Below, one piece after another: positions 1-7,822 of a stretch of DNA of 64,000 nucleotides. Source of the stretch: Streptomyces aureus (GTDB taxonomy: Bacteria; Actinomycetota; Actinomycetes; Streptomycetales; Streptomycetaceae). The stretch is taken from contig NZ_LIPQ01000103.1 of assembly GCF_001418135.1 (NCBI RefSeq), positions 1-64,000 on the forward strand, given 5' to 3'. Made by a program: the position numbers and the translations under genes. How positions within the stretch are numbered: the first letter of the stretch is position 1; each line of letters starts with the position of its first letter. The notes under the pieces are model-generated. The model ran no database searches. It saw nothing but the letters and a program-made list of their open reading frames with translations, and had not been told where the DNA came from.

Positions 1-52
1 AGTGCGGCTCCAGCCGAGCCCACTCTTCATCCGAAAGATCTCCCCGCCCCAT
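1..52 (-). pseudogene. N-terminus of an IS5-family transposase, cut by the window edge
   Basis: Reading leftwards from an ATG at 52-50, the first 17 codons begin MGRGDLSDEEWARLEP. This is nearly the same start as the IS5-family transposase fragment on the plus strand at 155. The rest lies outside the window, so completeness cannot be judged. The two starts face away from each other about 100 bp apart, so two related insertion sequences meet here. Confidence 0.6.
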
Positions 53-154
53 GTCCCACGGAACGAGTTCCCAGCGGGAGCGTCACACGACCCATCGGAC
101 AGGCCCTAGGCCGTGTGGCAAAAGTGGATCTTGGGCTGTGGATGATCACGGTTC

Positions 155-430
155 GTGGGTCGGGGAGATCTCACGGACGAGCAGTGGTCGGTGCTGGAGC
201 CGTTGTTGCCCAAGGGCGCCAGGGCGGGGCGGCCGCCCGTCTGGCCCCGGCGGCGGTTGATCGACGGCATACGGTTTCGGGTCCGTACCGGTGTGCCGTG
301 GCGGGACGTCCCCGTCGAGTACGGACCGTGGGGCCGGATCTACGACCTGTTCCGCCGATGGCAGCGGAACGGCACCTGGCACCGGATCCTCAGCCGACTC
401 CGGGCCCTGGCCGAGGCGAAGGGACCGGTC
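155..430 (+). pseudogene. IS5-family transposase, N-terminal fragment
   Basis: A GTG start at 155 opens a frame with the DUF4096-type N-terminus of IS5-group transposases: LTDEQWSVLEPLLP, then GRPPVWPRRRLIDGIRFRVR, GVPWRDVP and YGPWGRIYDLFRRWQ. About 90 codons match the family. Near position 430 the frame runs into the end of an unrelated insertion sequence and stops at 541. The DDE catalytic part is missing, so it cannot be active. A C-terminal piece of an IS5-family transposase lies at 54780-55252; whether the two came from the same element is not known. Confidence 0.75.
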
Positions 431-532
431 GATCCGCAAGCCCGTGAACGTCTCCACCCACACCGGCTCAGCCGCAACACCCCACCCATACAGGGGAAAT
501 GCCCAGAAGTGAGCCTTCTGCAACACCCTTTA
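430..532 (-). mobile_element. Terminal remnant of the insertion sequence found whole at 19363-20237
   Basis: Read on the minus strand this segment aligns with the left end of the element at 19363: a terminal repeat at 516-532 (TTCTGCAACACCCTTTA, against TTCTGCAACACGCTTTA there), the GGGAAATGCCC leader and the first codons containing WVETFTGLR. Only the terminal repeat and about 30 codons remain. It truncates the IS5 transposase fragment on its left. Confidence 0.75.
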
Positions 533-594
533 GTCACATGATCGGCCGGACGCGTCCTGGGAGCACGCCGCCCGTGCGGGCGGCGGACCGGGCC

Positions 595-1206
595 CTACGG
601 GACGGACAGCTCGCGGTCCGGCTTCCCGGTGCCCGGATCGAGGCGCACGGTTGTCACCTGGCCCTCCCCGGTCGTGAGGGCCAGGGTGTCCGGCCCCGAC
701 CAGGCCAGCTTCGCCAGTACGCCGCCGGCGTCACCGTTGAAGGTGGCGACGGTCCAGTGGCGCGCGGTGAGCCCCGACCCGTCCACGACCGACACCCGCC
801 ACAGCGGGTCGATCATGTCCGAGCCCTCCTCCACCACGACGTACCGATCCGCGCCGTCCGGGGCGGCCGTTCGGCCCGTCTCCTCCCAGTCGGTGCTCAG
901 CATCGGGAAGAGGACCATCCGGAACCAGACGGCAGTCACGGCCGCGAACGCGCACACCGCAAGCACCCGCCTCCGGACCGCGCCGCGGGCCAGCAGCCGG
1001 GTTGCCGCGCCGAACAGCGCGACCGCCACCAGGAAGCTCTGCCACCGGTACTCGAAGGCGCCGGTCAGTACGAGCAGCCCCGTCGACTCGGCGAGGTGGG
1101 GGCCCACCAGGCAGCCGACTCCCGTCGCCACTCCGCCGGCCAGCAACACCCGCCCGAGGGTCCGGTGCCGCGGGCGGTCCGCGCGTATGTCCGCAGTGAT
1201 CGTCAC
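595..1206 (-). CDS. Hypothetical membrane protein with extracellular C-terminal domain
   Basis: This is a 203-residue protein of unknown function, read from a GTG (1206-1204) chosen because the upstream codons of the longer frame (to 1308) are low-complexity and the protein from VTITADIR onward looks natural. Three hydrophobic segments follow (around LLAGGVATGVGCLVG, FLVAVALFGAATRLL and VLAVCAFAAVTAVWF). After them comes a polar domain of about 90 residues with WRVSVVDGSG and WSGPDTLALTTGEG, which suggests a small beta-rich sensor-like domain outside the membrane. It stands alone between IS debris. No family was recognised. Confidence 0.7.
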   Translation of the reverse strand: MTITADIRADRPRHRTLGRVLLAGGVATGVGCLVGPHLAESTGLLVLTGAFEYRWQSFLVAVALFGAATRLLARGAVRRRVLAVCAFAAVTAVWFRMVLFPMLSTDWEETGRTAAPDGADRYVVVEEGSDMIDPLWRVSVVDGSGLTARHWTVATFNGDAGGVLAKLAWSGPDTLALTTGEGQVTTVRLDPGTGKPDRELSVP

Positions 1207-1265
1207 GGGCCCATCCTGACAGCTCCGTTCGACCGCCCCGGACCCCAATGCTCCAGCTGTACATC

Positions 1266-1441
1266 GTGATCCTGCCGACGGGGCCGCTGCGGGGCCGCGT
1301 ACGGCCACCGTTGATCATCGTCGCGTGAAGACAGAAGATCAGGTGGTGGCCGCAGAGCACGGCGTGGACCCTGCCCGCTGGCAGGAAACATGCGAAGGCT
1401 TGAAGGGCCGCATTGTCAGTGCGGTGCGCTTCACTGTCCGC
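1266..1441 (+). pseudogene. IS701-family remnant: left end plus about 35 N-terminal codons
   Basis: After a leader with GTACGGCCACCGTTGATCA comes a GTG-initiated frame reading KTEDQVVAAEHGVDPARWQE then GLKGRIVSAVRF, which resembles the N-terminus of actinobacterial IS701 transposases. The same leader and first codons recur at 2343-2414, so two copies of the same element end lie in the same direction around the SUKH gene. The frame is lost at the SUKH start, only 2 bp away, so the IS leader now forms the 5' flank of that gene. Confidence 0.6.
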
Positions 1442-1442
1442 C

Positions 1443-2237
1443 ATGAAGCTCACACAAGCGGACGTCAGCGATCTGCTGGCCCGACTCGGCCCCGGGAACA
1501 GCTACATGTACCTGCCCGGCGATCTGGACCTGCAGGACCTGACCGACCGACTCGAAGGCAGGTATGGCGCACCGCGCACCCTCATCCTCGATGGCTTCAC
1601 CGATCCGACGGTCGACGATTCCAGGGGGGCGGCTCTCATCATCCCCTTCGAGGGCCGAGCTGTGATGCTACGGGCGTGGGCGTACGGGGATCAGTGGGTT
1701 GGCACGGGGACGGCGCGGGACTCCGAGGGGACCGAGCGGTCGGTGCTGGTCATCGCTCCCAGAGAGGTGCCCGAACCCTTGGTGGTCGCTCCGGACGAGG
1801 ACGAGGACATCGACTGGATGGAGCGGCTCAGACTTATCACCGGCTGGACGCAGTCCGACCAGCGGCCGGAGATGGACTGGGCGGAGATGGAGTCCCGCCT
1901 GGGCACTGCGCTGCCGAGCGACTACAAGCGCATGGTCGAGACGTTCGGCAAGGGCGCCTTCGACGGATTCCTGGACCTGAACCAAGAGCCGTGGACGGAT
2001 CTCAGGGAGGACGGCCTGCTCATCTGGGCAGGCACGGAGCACGAGAACCTGTATGGCTGGAGGGCTGACGGCGGCGACCCCGACCGCTGGCCTGTCGTGG
2101 TCCGGTCCTTCGACGGTGAGGACGTCGCCTTCGACTGCCAAGCCGCTGAGTTCGTCTGCCGCATCCTCACCGATCCGCATCACCCGTTCACGATGGCCAG
2201 CTTCTTCGATACTCACTGGTTCATGAACTACGGGTAA
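1443..2237 (+). CDS. SMI1/KNR4 (SUKH) family protein, likely immunity protein
   Basis: This 264-residue protein is started at the ATG giving MKLTQADVSDLL. The C-terminal half carries a SUKH-type pattern: a short acidic entry (DWAEMESRLGTALPSDYKRM), then FGKGAFDGFLDL and an aromatic-rich finish with HPFTMASFFDTHWF. In bacteria SUKH proteins commonly neutralise polymorphic nuclease toxins. The N-terminal 120 residues look like a separate alpha/beta domain (YLPGDLDLQDLTDRL, TARDSEGTERSVLV). No toxin gene is adjacent. The gene sits between two IS701 remnants in the same orientation, and its start abuts one of them. Confidence 0.75.
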   Translation: MKLTQADVSDLLARLGPGNSYMYLPGDLDLQDLTDRLEGRYGAPRTLILDGFTDPTVDDSRGAALIIPFEGRAVMLRAWAYGDQWVGTGTARDSEGTERSVLVIAPREVPEPLVVAPDEDEDIDWMERLRLITGWTQSDQRPEMDWAEMESRLGTALPSDYKRMVETFGKGAFDGFLDLNQEPWTDLREDGLLIWAGTEHENLYGWRADGGDPDRWPVVVRSFDGEDVAFDCQAAEFVCRILTDPHHPFTMASFFDTHWFMNYG

Positions 2238-2342
2238 AGCGACTGACCGAGCCCTGCTGTCAACGGCATCCACATCGCGGTTGGCGGTGCCTTCGGGGAA
2301 CAGGGCGGAAGCACTCACCTGCCACGGCAGACTCGCCAATTC

Positions 2343-2590
2343 ATGATCTTGCTGGCGAGGTCGCTGCAGGAACGGGTACGGCCACCGTTGATCACCGTTG
2401 CGTGAAGACAGAAGGGCACCCACACGGTCGGGGTCCGGCGCCAGTACACCGGAACAACCGGACGGATCGAGAACTCCCAGGTCGCCGTCTACCTCGTCTA
2501 CGCCGGCGAGCGGGGACACGCGGCGGTGGACCGGGAGCTGTACATCCCGCGCTCTTGGACAAGCGCCCCGGACCGCTGCCGGGCAGCGGT
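2343..2590 (+). pseudogene. Second IS701-family remnant with internal deletion
   Basis: The leader at 2376-2414 repeats that at 1299-1337 with few differences and again leads to VKTE. Here the frame jumps directly to an internal part of an IS701 transposase: VGVRRQYTGTTGRIENSQ, VAVYLVYAGERGHAAVDREL and YIPRSW. About 55 internal codons are left, joined to codon 5, so most of the N-terminal domain has been deleted. The element is dead. Confidence 0.75.
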
Positions 2591-2613
2591 CCGGCACAAC
2601 CCCCGGTGCGACA

Positions 2614-2654
2614 CGTTCCCCGAGGGAGCATCGGAAGTGTTCCCTCGGGGAACG
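2614..2654. terminator. Perfect 14-bp inverted repeat, probable terminator
   Basis: CGTTCCCCGAGGGA (2614-2627) is repeated in inverse at 2641-2654 with a 13-bp loop. It lies 53 bp beyond the stop of the minus-strand gene at 2707 and just past the IS701 remnant. There is no T-run, as is usual in Streptomyces terminators. An operator role cannot be excluded. Confidence 0.45.
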
Positions 2655-2706
2655 CTTGATCCTGCGGAGGCAGGGCTTTCCGTTCAGTTGCCGGTGGCGT
2701 ACCAGA

Positions 2707-3405
2707 TCAGCTGGGGCGCTGAGCGGTGGCCCGAAGGTGCTCATAGAGGAACGGGTCGTCGAGACGTGTGTCGATGACACGATTGCGCACGTCGGTGAGA
2801 AGCCAGCCCAGCAGCTCGGGAGTGGCGTCGTACTCACCATAAAAGCCCATGCGCAAGTCGGTGATCTCGAACTCGAACATCACGTCGTTGACAAGGTCTG
2901 CCAAGTGCGCGTCGGCGGCTGGGGTATTGGTCGTGGTCCATGTGTTCAGCCAAGGACGCAGGCTGTTGGTGGCCACGGTGATGAGGCTGAGGGAATCCCT
3001 GACGGGCACGGGGCTGGGGTGGGTATGCAGCGTGCTCTGCCACCAAGCGGACCAGACGTCCCGTAGAGCCTCGGTCAAGGGCAAGTCCCAGGTGGTCCAG
3101 CCCGCCTGAACCAGGCGGGAAGCGATGAGCTCCTCGTCGACGTGGAGCTGGCCGGTGACGAGTGGGCGGATGATGCGCGGGACGAGGCGGCGATAGAGAC
3201 GGGGGAAGTCCTCCCAATGATCAGGTACCTCTGCGGCAACCGAGGAGATCAGGCCGTCGGCTATGAGGTGCAGTGGCCCGGAGAGTTCGGCGAAGTCTTG
3301 CTCGCCGTAGCAGGAGGTGCACCCTGTGACGAGGAAGGGATCCTCTGAGGCGAAGGCGTGGTCCAGGGCATCGAGAGCTGTCATGAGCTGCTCAGAGCAA
3401 GGCAT
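2707..3405 (-). CDS. Hypothetical protein, function unknown
   Basis: This 232-residue soluble protein starts MPCSEQLMTALDALDHAF. The frame is intact and has natural amino-acid composition, with many Trp and acidic residues (PDHWEDFPRLYRRL, RDVWSAWWQST, WLNTWTTTN). There is no signal peptide or membrane segment. Two cysteines sit in TGCTSCYGEQDF, but no finger pattern follows. No family was recognised; small acidic proteins of this kind are common near SUKH genes in Streptomyces. A hairpin at 2614-2654 follows the stop. Confidence 0.65.
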   Translation of the reverse strand: MPCSEQLMTALDALDHAFASEDPFLVTGCTSCYGEQDFAELSGPLHLIADGLISSVAAEVPDHWEDFPRLYRRLVPRIIRPLVTGQLHVDEELIASRLVQAGWTTWDLPLTEALRDVWSAWWQSTLHTHPSPVPVRDSLSLITVATNSLRPWLNTWTTTNTPAADAHLADLVNDVMFEFEITDLRMGFYGEYDATPELLGWLLTDVRNRVIDTRLDDPFLYEHLRATAQRPS

Positions 3406-3570
3406 GAAGACCTGCCGGGGGACTCCGTCCGGGTGACCGGCGAAGATCGCAGGCTATCAGGCCGTCCCCCACCTCTCGCGCAATGCCTTGGTGGTCCGAG
3501 TGGAGGGGGCCGAGGTTCCGTGAAGAATCTATCTCTGATCCTCACACGGGCGACGCGAAAGGATCGGGCC

Positions 3571-3905
3571 ATGATGGAGAGTCCCGTGGTCGAGCTGCCT
3601 TAGGCCGAGTACCGACGCGTTGGGGACCGCTTCTACGACGAGTCCAAGTTCTAGCCGAGTACGAGTTCTTTCAAGTGGCCAGCCATCAAGGAGCCCGTCG
3701 CATCGGTTACCCGGAGCCTTGCCGCGCTTGACGACGACCTTGAACACGAGCGTTTGGACCGCCTGGTCGAGGTGGTCGAGCAGGGGCTGACTTCCTGCAT
3801 TGGCCCGAGCGGAACGCTGCTCGCGCTCGACTGGCAGCACACGTCATATCGCTTCACACCGCAGGGCGTCGGTGGCCCCGGGCAGCCGGCATGGCCCTTG
3901 AGCCC
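3571..3905 (+). pseudogene. DUF2716 family pseudogene
   Basis: The plus strand reads MMESPVVELP, a stop, then in another frame AEYRRVGDRFYDESKF, a TAG, and FKWPAIKEPVASVTRSL followed by LLALDWQHTSYRFTPQGVGG and PGQPAWPLSP. The last part is the usual N-terminal half of DUF2716 proteins. At least one stop and one frameshift interrupt it, and the C-terminal half is replaced by an ABC permease scrap at about 3905. Confidence 0.65.
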
Positions 3906-3918
3906 GCAGACGGCCGGC

Positions 3919-4030
3919 CGCCAGCACCACGCGGGACCGCTCGCCTATGTGCTGCTCGTCGTCGCCGGGTTCGTCTCGCTCTTCCCGTTGTACTGGAACG
4001 TGGTCGCCGCCTCGCACAGCGGCGAGCGCC
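3919..4030 (+). pseudogene. Fragment of a sugar ABC transporter permease
   Basis: Thirty-odd codons read AGPLAYVLLVVAGFVSLFPL then YWNVVAASHSGER. This is the first transmembrane helix and the start of the first loop of a MalG/LacG-type carbohydrate permease. Nothing else of the gene is left: it begins in the DUF2716 remnant and ends where a minus-strand fossil begins. Confidence 0.55.
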
Positions 4031-4440
4031 GGGCTCCTGTTGCGCTCCGCCGCCCAGGGTGGTCGAGGCTGGTGAAGTCGTCGTCGATCCGGACGGCGGG
4101 GACGTCGCCGAGTCAGGCGTCGACGTGGTTGCGGTTCCAGAGGTAGCCGTTGGGGTGGCTCCTGGTGATCTGGGGACGTGGCAGGCCGACGTGCGGCAGG
4201 GCCGGGAGGTCGAGAAGGGGCCCGATGAGGGGGGCCTGCCGCCAGCTGGTGCACCAGACGGGGGCGACCAGGCCGGTACGGATGACGTCCATGAGCAGGC
4301 GGCCGTGGTCGGGGCTGAGCCTGACGGTGACCGGGTTGTCGGCGCTGCGGCCGGCAGGGACGACGTCATGGCGGGCGTGGGCGGCCGGGGTCGAGCCGTG
4401 CTCGTCGGGGGCGCGACCGCGAGCGGCTGGGGCTCCTGCG
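4031..4440 (-). pseudogene. Fragment of a HAD-like hypothetical protein with internal stop
   Basis: The minus strand reads NPVTVRLSPDHGRLLMDVI, LVAPVWCTSWRQAPLIGPLL, PRPQITRSHPNGYLWNRN, a stop (4115-4113), then LGDVPAVRIDDDFTSLDH. This resembles the middle and end of the Streptomyces HAD-like proteins in which a W-x-T/S-W element and a late IDDDF element form the active-site region. The stop and missing ends make it non-functional. Confidence 0.5.
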
Positions 4441-4479
4441 GATCAAGGGGCCTACATCCCGGGCCCGAGCGGCGAGGGC

Positions 4480-4508
4480 GGGGTCATCCCCGCGTGCGCG
4501 GGGAGCAG
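4480..4508 (-). repeat. Solitary 29-bp sequence resembling a type I-E CRISPR repeat
   Basis: On the minus strand the 29 bp begin CTGCTCCCCGCGCACGCGGG and end ATGACCCC. The CCCCGCGCACGCGGGG palindromic core and the flanks match the style of actinobacterial type I-E repeats. No second copy stands about 61 bp to either side and no cas gene is in the window. It is therefore a relic, or a chance match to a GC palindrome. Confidence 0.4.
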
Positions 4509-4746
4509 GTTCCAGCGGCCTCGGCTCGCCGGCTGAAGCCGGGTTCCCTGGCGAAACGCCCGACGCTCAGCGGTCAGGCCCCCCAACCCCGCCGGATACC
4601 TCACCTCACCGGCATATCGGAGGGATCATCAACCGTCACTACCCGGCGACAACCCGAAAACCTCAGCAACTGCACTTTGTGTTGCGGGAGCTTCACCGAG
4701 AGCTGATCTCATGGAAGCTGGCGGTCGGGCGAGCGGCCGGGATGGC

Positions 4747-5709
4747 TCACCTGGAGATGAAGGTGACTTGGAACATGTGAGGCCAGAGTTTGCCGGTGAT
4801 CAAAAACCTGTCGGTTCCGGGTACGGCGGCGATGCCGTTCAGTTGCTTGGCTTTGCGGCGTTCGGATGCGGTCAGAAGTCCGGCTGCGTCGATGTTCGCG
4901 GTGACGGCACCGGTGTGCGGGTCGATGCGTAGGATCGTGTCCGTCGCGTACACGTTGGCGTAGACGAAGCCGTCGGGTGCGCATTCCAGCTCGTTGAGCC
5001 GCGTGACGGGTTGGCCGTCCTGGTGAACGTTGATGCCGCCCGTTGCCGTGAAGGTGTTGGGGTCGCGGAAGGTGAGTCGGCCTGTTCCGTCGCTCATCAC
5101 CAGTCGCTCCCGTCCGGCAACCCGTTGGTGGCACAGGCCCCATCCCTCGCCCCGGTAGGTGACCCTTCGGCGTTCCACAAGGGTGGTGGGGTGACGTTCG
5201 ATGGCGATGCCGTCGCGCCAGGTGAGTTGCCAGAGCCTGGAGCCGGTAAGGGTGATGCCCTCGCCGAACAAGGGCGCCGGTAGTTCGGCGTACGCGGAAG
5301 GCGGCTTCCCCGGCGGTCCGGCGCGCACGGAAGACCGGCCTACCAGACCCGTGCTTTCGTAGAGGATGCCGCCGCGCATCTCCAGACCCTGAGTTGAAGC
5401 ACGTGGATCGTGGGGCAGGACCTCTCGTACTGCGGCTCGCAGTGCCTGGGCCCGGTGGGCACTGGGCCCAGGAGCCGCTGGGCTGCTGGCTGGCTCGCGA
5501 GCGGATGCTGCCACACGACTGTCGGCCTGTCCGTGGTCACGGCCGGTCGACAGGGCGGCTGTTCGCATCGCCCTGTTGGTGTGGCCGGGGGCCGGCGCCG
5601 CGGCAACGCTCGAGAGCAGGGCGCCGGCCAGTACTGCTGCCGTGATCGTCCGTGAAGGGCTGGCCAGTGGGGCCCGTTGCGGGCGGGCGGCGCAAGTCAG
5701 GGGCTTCAT
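4747..5709 (-). CDS. Secreted glutaminyl-peptide cyclotransferase (plant/bacterial beta-propeller type)
   Basis: This enzyme would convert N-terminal glutamine of peptides to pyroglutamate, releasing ammonia, outside the cell. The 320-residue protein starts at MKPLTC, with a signal-like segment (ITAAVLAGALLSSVAAAPA) and then a variable linker. The mature part is typical of PF05096: EVLPHDPRASTQGLEMRGG, LYESTGLVGRSSVR, FGEGITLTGSRLWQLTW, YRGEGWGLCHQR, RLVMSDGTGRLTFRDP, LNELECAPDGFVYANVYATD and LNGIAAVPG near the end, covering the propeller blades. Length and motif order fit a complete enzyme. It is monocistronic, and a secreted protein gene follows upstream on the same strand with a 59-bp gap. 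Confidence 0.88.
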   Translation of the reverse strand: MKPLTCAARPQRAPLASPSRTITAAVLAGALLSSVAAAPAPGHTNRAMRTAALSTGRDHGQADSRVAASAREPASSPAAPGPSAHRAQALRAAVREVLPHDPRASTQGLEMRGGILYESTGLVGRSSVRAGPPGKPPSAYAELPAPLFGEGITLTGSRLWQLTWRDGIAIERHPTTLVERRRVTYRGEGWGLCHQRVAGRERLVMSDGTGRLTFRDPNTFTATGGINVHQDGQPVTRLNELECAPDGFVYANVYATDTILRIDPHTGAVTANIDAAGLLTASERRKAKQLNGIAAVPGTDRFLITGKLWPHMFQVTFISR

Positions 5710-5768
5710 ACGGCCACCGCGCAACCGGGCCGTCCAGCTGGGAGGTGGCCCGGTCGGCAGTGTCGATG

Positions 5769-6416
5769 TCAGTTGGTCGTCTTCGTGAAGTGCTGGGTGG
5801 TGGCGTTGCCGCCCCCAGGGCTATTGATGTTGTTGTTGGTGCTGATGTTGTTGAACATCGTGAAGATGCCGTTGAGGTTGATGGGGAGTAGCGATCCGCC
5901 TCCTCCGTTGCCTCCATTGCCTCCGCCTCCACCGCAGGTGCCGCCGGGGATGGTCGTGGTGACCTGAACCGAGTCGACAATTGACGCTCCGCTGCGGATC
6001 AGCGCCTCGTTGGTGACGGTGCATGGGGCATCCGCGGCCACGGAGACGTTGAAGGTGAAGGTGTAATTCGAAGGAGCTGGAAGGGGACCCTGGCTGTCGC
6101 ACGTGAACCCGCCAGCGTCCAAGCCGCACGCCCACTGAGCAGGGTCGGAGGCTGTGACGCTTACAGGAGTGAGTCCCGTGGGCAGGATGTCGCTCACGGA
6201 GGCAGGGGCCGTCCACTGCTCCGTACCCGTGTTGGACACGGTGACGGTGTACTGGCCCGCCCCGCCCCGGACGAAGCTCCCCCCGGTCTTGCCGACCTCC
6301 AGCTGCGCCCCTTGCGCGTGGGCCGGGGTGATTCCCGTGGCCAGCGGCAGCACGATGCCCAACCCCATGACGGTGAGGAGGGACGACGTACGTCGCTTGA
6401 GACCTTGAGTAAGCAT
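5769..6416 (-). CDS. Secreted protein with DUF11-like domain and Asn/Gly-rich tail
   Basis: This 215-residue protein starts at MLTQGLKRR. A signal peptide (SLLTVMGLGIVLPLATG, cleavage after AHA) is followed by a DUF11/CARDB-like beta-sandwich: LEVGKTGGSFVRGGAGQYTV, VSNTGTEQWTAPASVSDILP and NEALIRSGASIVDSVQV. A Gly-rich linker (CGGGGGNGGNGGGG) then leads to an unusual tail, LNGIFTMFNNISTNNN, with further Asn and Thr. Such tails may polymerise or anchor at the cell surface, but that is inference. The cysteines in the domain (WACGLDAGGFTCDS) probably pair. No sortase signal is seen. Confidence 0.75.
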   Translation of the reverse strand: MLTQGLKRRTSSLLTVMGLGIVLPLATGITPAHAQGAQLEVGKTGGSFVRGGAGQYTVTVSNTGTEQWTAPASVSDILPTGLTPVSVTASDPAQWACGLDAGGFTCDSQGPLPAPSNYTFTFNVSVAADAPCTVTNEALIRSGASIVDSVQVTTTIPGGTCGGGGGNGGNGGGGSLLPINLNGIFTMFNNISTNNNINSPGGGNATTQHFTKTTN

Positions 6417-6849
6417 GGTGTTTCTCCAGTTCTGTCGAACGCCGCCGTGTTGCCGCTGGGATCGTTGACGAACGGCAGTGCAGGCTGGCTTCGGGACATG
6501 CCGAACGGACAACGTCGCGGGATGAAGCTGGATACGCGTGAAACGCCTGCCTCACCTGATCGCCACAGCGGTATCCCCGGTCAGGCCCTAATTCAGCGGA
6601 CGTGCAGAGAAGCCAGGACCCGTCCCACCGGTACGGGTTCGGCGGCAACCCGCTGTCTCTGGGGGTGGATCGCGTGTGGTGTGACGTGGGGTGAGGGGTC
6701 TTCGTTGAGCCTCTGGGACTCGTTCTCGGGGGGTGTGGCTCTGCGGCGGGTTGTTCCACGACTCGTGGCAGGAGTATGCGATGCGCGCGTTTCCCGGTGG
6801 TGATGCTGTCCCGGCAGAAGTAATGGACGGTCCTTGATGACGACGTGGA
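6417..6849. other. Gene-free stretch
   Basis: Between the secreted-protein start and the recombinase remnant I see no convincing coding frame on either strand. Open frames here have no recognisable motifs. The stretch presumably holds the promoter of the 5769-6416 gene; no clear -10/-35 pair was identified. Confidence 0.5.
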
Positions 6850-7390
6850 GGTTTCCCCGTTGCCGATCGTTGGCTTCGGAATCTTCGGTTCGGGCGTGAC
6901 CGGGCAGAGCTGACCACGAAGGCGTACGCCCGCGGCGTCGCGCTCTACCTGCGGTCGTGTGGGTCGACAGATCGGGAGTGGGAGGCCGGCGGCCGTGATC
7001 TCGGTCTGTTCATGGTCTGGCTGAAGTACACCCCCGAGGGTCGGGACGGAGTGGCGCCGGTGGGCGGTCGGGGCCGGGCGCCACGCCGGTGAGGGGTGAG
7101 CGGCGGATCACCCGGGGGCTCTCGCGGTGCGTGGCCTGCTGTCGTACGCGGTGTCGGTGAGCGAGGCGCCGCGGTCGCTGCTCGGCCAGATCTACGAGCT
7201 CGCTGACCGCCGTGACCTGCCTGCGCATGCGCAGGGTGAGGACGGCGGGTTGTTCTACCGGCTGCGCCGGTGCACCGGCTTCGCGAGCCGGGGGCAGAGG
7301 CCGACCGGGCGCTGGACGCGGAGCTGGTCGCGATGTTCGGTGGCCGTAACCCTCGTCCGCCGCAGCCGCACCGTCCTGCTCGGCATGCCA
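6850..7390 (+). pseudogene. Tyrosine recombinase, N-terminal fragment with frameshifts
   Basis: One frame reads WLRNLRFGRDRAELTTKAYA then DLGLFMVWLKYTPEG, which resembles a SAM-like core-binding domain of actinobacterial tyrosine recombinases. It stops near 7090. The next frame continues with AVRGLLSYAVSVSEAPRSLL and QIYELADRRDLPAHAQGEDG, and a third with HRLREPGAEADRALDAELVAMF. At least two frameshifts are present, and the catalytic domain (R-H-R-Y) is absent. Confidence 0.6.
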
Positions 7391-7437
7391 CGCGTCCGCC
7401 AACCCCTGCCCGACGTCCGGCCTGCAAGGAACCTGGC

Positions 7438-7716
7438 ATGACCGACCAGATGACCGACGGCCGCCAAGCCGGCACCGACCGGCGCCCCCGCGTCCAGCAG
7501 CTGGAAGCGCATCTGTCCCGGCAGCTAGGGGACAGGGCATGGCGGGAATCAGGGCTCGGTGCAGCGGCCGGCATCGCCGGGCTTCAGGGCATCAACACCA
7601 ACCTGGAACAGCAGAACGTCGAGCTCAAGCGGCGCCTGGAAGAGATCCAGGAGGAACTAGACGCCGCGAGGGCCGCGAATCGTGATCTGACCCGAGTCCT
7701 CAACCAACGGGGGTGA
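7438..7716 (+). CDS. DUF6262-like protein, transposition accessory factor remnant
   Basis: A 92-residue frame starts at ATG 7438 behind AAGGAA. It contains RVQQLEAHLSRQLGDRAWRE and then a heptad-rich coiled coil (TNLEQQNVELKRRLEEIQEE). This is the C-terminal shape of the DUF6262/TnpC proteins found next to Tn554-type tyrosine recombinases. The usual N-terminal half is missing, and the preceding recombinase is broken, so a deletion has joined the two. It may still be translated, but the system is not complete. A terminator-like hairpin follows at 7739-7778. Confidence 0.5.
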   Translation: MTDQMTDGRQAGTDRRPRVQQLEAHLSRQLGDRAWRESGLGAAAGIAGLQGINTNLEQQNVELKRRLEEIQEELDAARAANRDLTRVLNQRG

Positions 7717-7738
7717 GGAGTCGCGGGTTCACCAGCCG

Positions 7739-7778
7739 GCTCCTGCCCGTCGGGTCCGCCAAGGCGACGGGCAGGAGC
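7739..7778. terminator. Bidirectional terminator between convergent genes
   Basis: GCTCCTGCCCGTCG (7739-7752) and its exact inverse CGACGGGCAGGAGC (7765-7778) enclose a 12-bp loop. It lies between the stop of the plus-strand DUF6262-like gene and the stop of minus-strand trxB, so it can end transcription from both sides. Confidence 0.7.
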
Positions 7779-7822
7779 TGGTGTTCTTGGGAAGGGCCGA
7801 CAACGGGCGCCCGGGTGCCGCC

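Noticed and set aside
4470-4520. A CRISPR array
   Set aside because: Only one repeat-like unit exists and no cas genes are seen, so an array is not supported.
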